Assembly: GCF_000725495.1 (NCBI RefSeq)
Contig: NZ_JNZD01000025.1
Location: forward strand, 140,844 to 204,843
Length of the DNA stretch: 64,000 nt
Direction: 5' to 3'
Origin: Streptomyces aureus
GTDB taxonomy: Bacteria > Actinomycetota > Actinomycetes > Streptomycetales > Streptomycetaceae
This document shows, one piece after another, positions 1 through 6,141 of the stretch. Position 1 is the first letter of the stretch, and every line of letters starts with the position of its first letter. Under the pieces are notes generated by a model that saw nothing but the letters and a program-made list of their open reading frames with translations, did no database searches and was not told the DNA's origin. Both the position numbers and the translations under genes were made by a program.

Positions 1-620
1 GCGGCGGTCGTGAGGATCCGCTCGTCACGGGTGGCATCGACCGTCTCCAGCAGGAAGGCCACGCGGGTGGAGTCTTCGGTGACCCGCGTGCGGTGGGCGT
101 CGCGGTGGTTCCAGTGCCGGGTGAGGACGTCGGTGGTGTCGATGTAGATGATCTCGCCGGCCTTGGGGTTCTCGACGGTGCCGGGTTCGCCGAGCGGGGT
201 GAACCGCTCGCCGCCGTCCGCGTGCCGGATCTCCACGTCGCCGGTGACGTGGTCGAGGTCGAAGGCGCCGGCGGGCAGACCGTGGCGCACGGAGACGGCG
301 TTGTAGGAGTCGACGGCGGGGTTGATGCGCGGCAGGGTGCCCTTCTTCGCGAGGCGGCGGCCGAGGGCGTCGACGCTGGGGCGGATACGGCGCGGGTTGG
401 TGCCGAAGGCTCGGTACGCGGTGTGCCAGGACTCGATGCGCGGGTCGTTCTCGTCGGCGGGATGCCAGGTGCCGTCTGCGAGCCGCCGCTCCAGGTCCTC
501 CACGGCGGCGTCGGTGGCGGGCCAGGGTTCGTGGCCGCGCAGGCCGGTGGCGGTGACGACGGCGATCAGGGTGTCGGGGAAGGCGTCGGCGACGGCGGGG
601 CCGATGCGGAAGACGGTCAT
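1..620 (-). CDS. B3/B4 domain protein (PheT-like tRNA-binding fold), 3' end cut by window edge
   Basis: The visible 206 codons begin MTVFRIGPAVADAFPD and include YRAFGTNPRRIRPSVDALGRR and PAVDSYNAVSVRHGLPAGAFD, which match the B3/B4 domain found in the PheRS beta subunit and in free-standing proteins thought to edit or bind mischarged amino acids or tRNA. It is cytoplasmic, with no signal or membrane segment. The ATG at 620 has a good ribosome site (AAAGGGA). It lies 29 bp downstream of the EamA transporter stop in the same direction, so the two are probably one transcript, and the pair faces an XRE-cupin regulator. The exact role is not established for this family. The stop lies outside the window. 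Confidence 0.8.
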   Translation of the reverse strand, partial: MTVFRIGPAVADAFPDTLIAVVTATGLRGHEPWPATDAAVEDLERRLADGTWHPADENDPRIESWHTAYRAFGTNPRRIRPSVDALGRRLAKKGTLPRINPAVDSYNAVSVRHGLPAGAFDLDHVTGDVEIRHADGGERFTPLGEPGTVENPKAGEIIYIDTTDVLTRHWNHRDAHRTRVTEDSTRVAFLLETVDATRDERILTTA

Positions 621-649
621 CGCGTGGGTCCCTTTCGGGGGTCGGGTGG

Positions 650-1486
650 TCAGGTGAGGGCCAGGAGTCCGACGGCGACGGCCGCGGTGCCCAGGCCGAT
701 CAGCTGGCCGCGGTGGATCCGTTCGGCGAGGACGCTCCGGGCGAGCAGGACGGTGCCGGCCGGGTACAGGGCGGTGATCACGGCGACGACGGCCAGGTCG
801 CCGCCGCGGACGGCCAGGAGGAACAGCAGGTTGGCCACCGAGTCCAGTACGCCGGCCGTGGCCGACATGGCGTACGCGGGCTTCTCGGTGCCGAGCCTGC
901 GGAACATCACCGCGGCCGCGGCGAGGGTGACTGCGGTGGACACGGCGCGGCCGACGATCAGCGGACCGACGCCGCTGTCCGCGGGCGCCTGGTGGAGGAA
1001 GACCAGTTGCAGGGCGATCGCGGCGCCCGCGCCGAAGGCCAGGAGCAGCGCGGTGCGCGAGGGGCGGGCGCCGCCGGTGCCCTGTCCGGCGCTGACGAGC
1101 ACCACCGCGGCGAGCGCCAGCGGCAGGCCGATCAGGCCGGCCGGGCCCAGGTGTTCGCCGCCCAGCAGTCCGACGCCGACGGGCAGCATCGCCGAGACGA
1201 GCGCGGTCACGGGCGACAGGACGTTCATCGGGCCGATCGCCAGCGTGCGGTAGAGCAGGGCGAACGCGGCCGCCGACGCGACTCCGGACGCCGCGCCCCA
1301 GGCGAGGGTGGCGGGTGCGAAGGAGGCGCCGAGGAAGGGCCACAGCAGTAGTTCGACGGTCAGCGAGGCCGGGGCGGCGACCATCACGGTCCGCAGCACA
1401 TGGGCCTTGCGGGAGCCCAGGCCGCCGAGGAAGTCGGCGCAGCCGTAGGCCAGGGAGCTGCCCAGGGCCAGCAGCAGAGCGATCAC
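650..1486 (-). CDS. EamA/DMT-family membrane transporter
   Basis: 278 residues, almost entirely hydrophobic, with about ten predicted membrane helices in the two-fold EamA repeat (first half about 1-135, second about 145-278). It begins with the typical ALLLALGSSLAYGCADFLGG segment. Members export or import small metabolites such as amino acids; the substrate cannot be told from sequence. I chose the GTG at 1486, preceded by GGGA 7 nt upstream, rather than a farther upstream start that would run over the promoter. It is co-directional with the B3/B4 gene and divergent from the XRE-cupin regulator at 1598, a layout that suggests an amino-acid or drug efflux pump controlled by that regulator (inference). 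Confidence 0.85.
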   Translation of the reverse strand: MIALLLALGSSLAYGCADFLGGLGSRKAHVLRTVMVAAPASLTVELLLWPFLGASFAPATLAWGAASGVASAAAFALLYRTLAIGPMNVLSPVTALVSAMLPVGVGLLGGEHLGPAGLIGLPLALAAVVLVSAGQGTGGARPSRTALLLAFGAGAAIALQLVFLHQAPADSGVGPLIVGRAVSTAVTLAAAAVMFRRLGTEKPAYAMSATAGVLDSVANLLFLLAVRGGDLAVVAVITALYPAGTVLLARSVLAERIHRGQLIGLGTAAVAVGLLALT

Positions 1487-1499
1487 GGAGTCATCCCTT

Positions 1500-1528
1500 A
1501 CTATCAATGGAACGACTACACCGTACAA
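1500..1528 (-). promoter_or_regulatory. Candidate sigma-70-type promoter for the EamA gene
   Basis: On the minus strand TTGTAC (1523-1528), a 17-bp spacer, then GATAGT (1500-1505). The predicted start of transcription lies only a few bases before the GTG at 1486, so the leader would be very short. Confidence 0.45.
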
Positions 1529-1563
1529 CGCACCGACCGGCCGTCGTCAACCGAACGACCGCC

Positions 1564-1578
1564 CGGTGCATTGCACCG
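1564..1578. promoter_or_regulatory. Perfect palindrome, candidate operator of the XRE-cupin regulator
   Basis: CGGTGCA-T-TGCACCG is a perfect inverted repeat with 7-bp arms, 19 bp before the regulator start and inside the divergent intergenic region. The related half GCACCGACC recurs near 1530. The position fits autoregulation; this is inference from symmetry and location. Confidence 0.45.
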
Positions 1579-1597
1579 ACCAGCCCGAGAGGTGACG

Positions 1598-2182
1598 ATG
1601 GCCGAGACCGAAGCGGCACTGCGGACGCTCGCGCACAACGTCCGCGCGGCCCGCACGCGCGCCGGGCTGTCCCTGGACGAACTCGGCCGCCGTGCCGCCG
1701 TCAGCAAGGGCTCCCTCGTGGCACTGGAGAAGGCCCAGGGCAACCCGAACTTCGCCACCCTGGTCCGTCTCGCCGACACCCTCGGCATCTCGGTGTCGGC
1801 ACTGATGGAGGGGCCCGCCGAGGGCCGCGTCCGGGTCGTGTCCGCCGACGCCGTCGCCCCCCTGTGGGAGGCGGACAACGGCAGTGAGGCACGGCTCATG
1901 CTGACGACCTCGGGAGCGGCCCCGGTCGAGATCTGGCGCTGGAGGCTGGAACCCGGCGAGGAGTACTCCAGCCACCCCCACCAGCCCGGCGTCGTCGAGA
2001 CGGTGAGCGTCACGGCCGGGCGGATGATCCTCGTCGTCGACGGGACCGAGCATCCGGTCGAGGCCGGGCAGACGGCGGCCTTCGACAGCGACACCCCGCA
2101 CGCCTACCGCGGAGCGGGCGGGGAGACCTGCCACCTGATCATGACCGTCCACATCCCGCCAGGCCCGGGCTCCACGGTCTGA
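1598..2182 (+). CDS. XRE-family regulator with C-terminal cupin domain
   Basis: 194 residues. A helix-turn-helix occupies about 11-66 (RTRAGLSLDELGRRAAVSKG, then SLVALEKAQGNPNFATLVRL). A cupin barrel follows at about 105-185, with EEYSSHPHQPGVVETVSV and DTPHAYR, so small-molecule sensing is likely. The start is the ATG at 1598 with GAGAGGTGA upstream; a GTG six bases earlier has no room for a ribosome site. It is transcribed away from the EamA and B3/B4 genes and probably controls them. XRE-cupin regulators commonly govern amino-acid, polyamine or phosphonate metabolism, but the ligand here is unknown. Confidence 0.85.
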   Translation: MAETEAALRTLAHNVRAARTRAGLSLDELGRRAAVSKGSLVALEKAQGNPNFATLVRLADTLGISVSALMEGPAEGRVRVVSADAVAPLWEADNGSEARLMLTTSGAAPVEIWRWRLEPGEEYSSHPHQPGVVETVSVTAGRMILVVDGTEHPVEAGQTAAFDSDTPHAYRGAGGETCHLIMTVHIPPGPGSTV

Positions 2183-2293
2183 CCGAGACGTGCGGCGGCC
2201 TCGGCGCGGCACGCGCCGGCCGGTGGGCCACCCCCGAAGCGTGGCGATCCGGCACATGCGGCCGCCGCGGTGCGCCACCCTCCGTACGGCGGG

Positions 2294-2686
2294 TCACCCC
2301 GGAAGGGTGGCGATCTGGATCAGGTTCCCGCAGGTGTCGTCGAGGACGGCGGTGGTGACGGGCCCCATCTCCAGGGGCTCCTGGGTGAAGCGGACGCCCA
2401 GGGCGCGCAGGCGCTCGTACTCCGCGTGCACGTCGTCCACGGCGAACTGGGCGAGCGGGATGCCGTCCTGGACGAGGGCGTCGCGGTAGGGCTTGACGGC
2501 CGGATGCCCGGCGGGCTCCAGCAGCAGCTCGGTACCGTCCGGCTCGTCGGCCGAGGTCACCGTCAGCCACCGGTGCTCCCCGCCCATGGGCACGTCGTGC
2601 TTGACCGCGAAGCCCAGGATCTCGGTGTAGAACCGCAGCGCCTTGGCCTGGTCGTCGACGAAAACGCTGGTCAGACGGATTCTCAC
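2294..2686 (-). CDS. VOC (glyoxalase/bleomycin-resistance fold) protein
   Basis: 130 residues with the repeated beta-alpha-beta-beta-beta pattern of the vicinal oxygen chelate superfamily: VRIRLTSVFVDDQAKALRFY, LGFAVKHDVPMGG, and a second half ending VLDDTCGNLIQIATLPG. Members are metal-dependent enzymes or drug-binding proteins; the substrate is not evident. The GTG start overlaps the ArsR stop by four bases (GTGA) and has AAGGAG upstream, so translation is coupled to the ArsR gene. Being co-transcribed with its regulator suggests a dedicated detoxification or antibiotic-binding role (inference). Confidence 0.85.
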   Translation of the reverse strand: MRIRLTSVFVDDQAKALRFYTEILGFAVKHDVPMGGEHRWLTVTSADEPDGTELLLEPAGHPAVKPYRDALVQDGIPLAQFAVDDVHAEYERLRALGVRFTQEPLEMGPVTTAVLDDTCGNLIQIATLPG

Positions 2687-2988
2687 GGGGTGTTCTCCTT
2701 CGCTTCGGACCCCCCGGGCGCCGGCCACCGCTCGGTGATCCGGCGCAGCGGGGCGGTGTTCAGGTCGTGGAACTTGTACCGGCCCTCACGACGGCTCTCG
2801 ACGAGCCCGGCGGCCTCCAGCACGGCGAGGTGCTGGGAGACGCCCTGGCGCGAGATGCCGAGCCGGTGCTTCATGCTCAGCCGGGAGCAGATCTCGAACA
2901 GGGTCTGTCCGGACTTCTCCACGAGCTCGTCCAGGATGAGGCGACGGGTGGGGTCGCCCAGGGCTTTGAACAGCTCGTCGTCGGCCAC
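2683..2988 (-). CDS. ArsR-family winged-helix regulator
   Basis: 101 residues. VADDELFKALGDPTRRLILD opens the winged helix, with a recognition region SRQGVSQHLAVLEAAGLVES and wing RREGRYKFHDLN; LRRITERW follows. This subtype, without cysteine metal ligands, is commonly paired with SRPBCC or VOC genes. I chose the GTG at 2988 because a longer reading would run through the operator at 2998-3021. It is the first gene of a two-gene operon with the VOC protein and very likely represses it. Confidence 0.85.
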   Translation of the reverse strand: MADDELFKALGDPTRRLILDELVEKSGQTLFEICSRLSMKHRLGISRQGVSQHLAVLEAAGLVESRREGRYKFHDLNTAPLRRITERWPAPGGSEAKENTP

Positions 2989-2997
2989 TCCCCCACC

Positions 2998-3021
2998 ATA
3001 GGCAAGTCCACGCTTGCCTAT
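2998..3021. promoter_or_regulatory. Perfect inverted repeat, operator of the ArsR-VOC operon
   Basis: ATAGGCAAG-TCCACG-CTTGCCTAT: 9-bp perfect arms around a 6-bp spacer, starting 10 bp upstream of the ArsR GTG. Size, symmetry and position match ArsR-family dimer operators, so autorepression is the simplest reading. Confidence 0.75.
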
Positions 3022-3116
3022 CAAGCGGGACACGCCCCCGGGCGCGTGGGGCGGAGCGCGCCGACGTGGCCGTGCGGGCACCCGGCCCGCACGGCCACGC
3101 GAACCTTCCCCCGGCA

Positions 3117-5669
3117 CTACTCCTTGGCGGTTGCCACCGTCACCGGGCGCACCCGCAGCGCCGCGCGTCCGGGCAGGGCGGTGGCGACGAGGGCGAGGAG
3201 CCCGGTGACGGCCACGACGGCGACGTACAGCAGCGGGGTGACGGCCGGGGCGGCGCGGCCGGTCATGCCGACACTGAACGCGGTCAGGACCGCGAGCGCG
3301 ATGCCGCTGCCGAGCGCGGTGGCCAGGAGCAGCACCGACAGGGCCTCGGTCCGCAGCATGCGCAGCACCTGCCGGCGCGTGGCGCCCGCGAGGCGGAGCA
3401 GGGCGAACTCACGGATCCGCTCCGAGACCGACAGGGCGAGGGTGTTCACCACGGCGATGGCGGTGAAGGCCAGGACCAGCCCCATGGCCAGGTAGTTGAC
3501 CTCCGCGTTCGCCTGCTGCCGCTCGGCCTGGAGGTGATCGGCGTCCCGCGGGGAGACGACGCGGACGCCGGGGACGCCGTGGAGCGCGGCCTCGATCTCG
3601 GTCCGTGTGCCGGTCGTGGCGACCAGGACGGAGGCGGCGAGCGGGTTGTCGACGTGCCGTGCCAGCAGGTCGTGACCGAAGGTGAGGTCTCCGAAGCCGA
3701 GGCCCCTGCCGTAGACGGCGACGACCTTCAGCCGGGCGGGCGTGCCGTCGCCGAGCGTGAGCCCGAGGGTGCTGCCGGGCTTCAGGTGGAGCCGGTCGGC
3801 GGCCAGTTCGCTCACGGCCACGGTGCGGTCGGTGAGCCGGCCGAGCGAGCCGGCGGTGACGTCCGGGTCCCAGGTGCGGGTGAGCCCGGCGGGCGTGACG
3901 CCCTGCGCCGCGTACTTGTCGAGGCCCACCCGGACTGTCGTACGGACCACTTCGGTGGCCGCGTCGCCGCGCGCCCGGAGTTCCCGGGCTACCCCGGCCG
4001 GGACACCGGGCCCGGACGGGACGACGACCCAGTTCGCGCGCACGCCCTCGCGGGCCTGGGCGCGGGCGGCGTCGCCGAGCGTGGGCGTGACGAACAGGAC
4101 GGTGCAGGTCATGCCGACGAGGAGGGTGAGCGGGGTGACGACGGCGGCCATGCGGGCGGCGTTGCCGCGCAGGTTGGCGGTGGCCAGCCGGCCGCCCGGT
4201 CCGACGAGCCCCAGCGGGCCGCCGAGGAGCAGCACGGCCGCCTTGACCAGGAGCGGGCCGAGCAGGGCGACGGAGGTGGACAGGACCACGACCGCGAGGA
4301 AGGTGACCGGTGTCGAGGCGGGCTCGGTGCGCAGGGAGGCGAGGAGGACGACGAGGACGGTGCCGCCGGCCAGCAGGAGGAGTCCCGCGAGAACGCGTCC
4401 CCACGGGAGCCGCGGGGGCTCCGTGCGGGACTCGGCGAGTGCCTCGGCCGGCCGGATCCGGGTGATCCTGCGGGAGGCGATCCGGGCGGCGGCCCAAGCC
4501 CCGGCCAGGGTGGCGGCGACGCCGGCGATCACGGGGAAGACGCCGGCCGTGTGCTGGAGCGTCGCGGGCACGGCCGTGGCGACGAACCTGCGGTGGAGCA
4601 GACCGCCCAACGGGAGCCCGAGCAGGGCACCGGTGAGCCCGGCGACCGCGCCGACGATCAGCGCCTCACGGCCGAGCAGACCCCGGATCTGTCCCGGTCC
4701 GGCGGCGACGGCCCGGAGCAGGGCGAGTTCGCGGTGGCGCTGCTGGACCGTCAGCGCGAAGGTGCCGACGACCACGAGCACCGCCACCAGCAGCGAGGTG
4801 CCGCCCATGGCGCCGCCGAGGCTGACCAGCCGGGTGCGGGCCGTGGCGGCGTCCAGGAATTCGACGGCTCCGCGGGCGTCGCCGGTGCGGACCTGGGCGT
4901 GGGTGCCTTCCAGTGCCGGGCCCGGTGCCGTGCCCTCCAGTGCCCCCGCCACAGCTCGGCGCAGCTGCCCGGTGTCGATGCCCGGATCGGGGAACACGCC
5001 GAACGCGGTGACCTTCCCGGGACGCGCGGCGAGCCTGTGGGCTTCGGCGGTGGAGAAGAACAGGGACGTCTGATGCCGCACGTCGGCGTCGGGCGCGGCG
5101 ATTCCGGTGACGCGGTAGCCGCGGGGTTCCCGGGTGGACTGGACGGTGAGCCGGTCCCCGACCCTCAGGTGGGCCCGCCCGGCGAGCCACGCGTCCACGA
5201 CGAGATCCGTCGCGGCCTGCGGCGCGCTCCCCGCGGTCAGCCGGTACGGCGTCAGGGCGGCGGAGTCCCAGGCATGCCCGTACGCGGTACGGCCCCCGGT
5301 CCCGCCCTGCGTCAACGGCTGGGCCATGAAGGTCAGTTCGGGGACGACCCGGGCGACACCCGGGGTGTGCGCGAGGGCGGCTTCCAGTCCCTGGGGGAGC
5401 CAGGCGCGCTCGGCGACGGGCTTCGCCTTGTGCTTGACCTTGGTCTTGCCCTTCTTGTGCTTGACGGTGGTCCGATGAACGTTCTGGTCGGCGGAGACCA
5501 CGACGGGGGTGGCGGCGTACCGCTCGGTCCGGATCGTCCCGCGCAACCCGGTCTCCAGAAGGGTGCCGCAGGCGGTGATCAGGGCCGCCGCGCACATCAG
5601 GGCGAGGAAGGCCCCGAGGAACCCGGCCTTGCGAGCGCGCACCGACTTCAGGGCGTAACGCAGCATCAT
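3117..5669 (-). CDS. FtsX-type ABC transporter permease (orphan, no adjacent ATPase)
   Basis: 850 residues. An N-terminal membrane helix (about 15-35) is followed by a MacB-like extracellular domain. A first FtsX module begins around SLLVAVLVVVGTFALT and QQRHRELALLRAVAAGPGQ, and a second at the C-terminus with VNTLALSVSERIREFALLRL. The duplicated layout is typical of actinobacterial lipoprotein, antimicrobial-peptide or cell-division ABC exporters. A lysine-rich stretch (TTVKHKKGKTKVKHKAK, about residue 70) sits at the start of the extracellular domain. The start is a double ATG at 5669 with AGAGGA upstream. The usual ATPase gene is not next to it on either side. Confidence 0.85.
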   Translation of the reverse strand: MMLRYALKSVRARKAGFLGAFLALMCAAALITACGTLLETGLRGTIRTERYAATPVVVSADQNVHRTTVKHKKGKTKVKHKAKPVAERAWLPQGLEAALAHTPGVARVVPELTFMAQPLTQGGTGGRTAYGHAWDSAALTPYRLTAGSAPQAATDLVVDAWLAGRAHLRVGDRLTVQSTREPRGYRVTGIAAPDADVRHQTSLFFSTAEAHRLAARPGKVTAFGVFPDPGIDTGQLRRAVAGALEGTAPGPALEGTHAQVRTGDARGAVEFLDAATARTRLVSLGGAMGGTSLLVAVLVVVGTFALTVQQRHRELALLRAVAAGPGQIRGLLGREALIVGAVAGLTGALLGLPLGGLLHRRFVATAVPATLQHTAGVFPVIAGVAATLAGAWAAARIASRRITRIRPAEALAESRTEPPRLPWGRVLAGLLLLAGGTVLVVLLASLRTEPASTPVTFLAVVVLSTSVALLGPLLVKAAVLLLGGPLGLVGPGGRLATANLRGNAARMAAVVTPLTLLVGMTCTVLFVTPTLGDAARAQAREGVRANWVVVPSGPGVPAGVARELRARGDAATEVVRTTVRVGLDKYAAQGVTPAGLTRTWDPDVTAGSLGRLTDRTVAVSELAADRLHLKPGSTLGLTLGDGTPARLKVVAVYGRGLGFGDLTFGHDLLARHVDNPLAASVLVATTGTRTEIEAALHGVPGVRVVSPRDADHLQAERQQANAEVNYLAMGLVLAFTAIAVVNTLALSVSERIREFALLRLAGATRRQVLRMLRTEALSVLLLATALGSGIALAVLTAFSVGMTGRAAPAVTPLLYVAVVAVTGLLALVATALPGRAALRVRPVTVATAKE

Positions 5670-6058
5670 CGGAGCTCGGTCCTCTTCGCCGTGGGCGGAC
5701 TCGTACGGGGTTCCTGTGCCATGCGTACACAGTCGTCCGTAGGGGGGTGCCGGCACACTGCGGCGGTCCGGCGTCTGGGGCCGGGGGGTAGCCCTACCCG
5801 GGCGAGGGCACGAAGGAGTCGGCTCGGCCACGCGGGCGGCGCGGGTCGGCGGACGCGGATCCTGCGGGTGGGCGGCGAATCCCCGGGTTCGGGTGTGGCC
5901 CGCCGCAGGTGAGGTACCCGTGACGCGGCGGCCGCAGGGCCGACGCGGGGGCGGACGACCGGTCGAGCTCGGCGTCACCCGAGGACGGAGACGGGGCATC
6001 TCCGGATCGGCGAGCCGACCCTTCCTGAGGGGCCCGGGGACCGCCGACACAACGCATG
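5670..6058. other. Intergenic region without a convincing gene
   Basis: About 390 bp between the FtsX permease start and the GH92 terminator. It should hold the permease promoter, but I see no clear -10/-35 pair. The short open frames here lack ribosome sites and resemble no family I know. Confidence 0.5.
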
Positions 6059-6094
6059 CCCGTGTGCCCCGGCCGCGAGACCGGGGCACACGGG
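6059..6094 (-). terminator. Strong hairpin terminator after GH92
   Basis: CCCGTGTGCCCCGG (6059-6072) pairs perfectly with 6081-6094 around an 8-nt loop, giving a 14-bp stem 48 bp past the GH92 stop. There is no U-tract, as is usual in Streptomyces. Confidence 0.7.
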
Positions 6095-6141
6095 GATCCA
6101 GCCGGGCGCTCGGCGCCGGCGTGGGGCTGGGTGCCGGTGGC

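Noticed and set aside
3066..5912. Long open frame on the plus strand opposite the FtsX permease
   Set aside because: It is rich in Gly, Arg and Glu, has no family resemblance and lies in the complement of a well-supported gene; such shadows are usual in GC-rich DNA. The same applies to long opposite frames at 20250-21470, 26056-28464, 30101-31954, 35797-37404, 41709-44177, 47602-49254 and 49345-52437.
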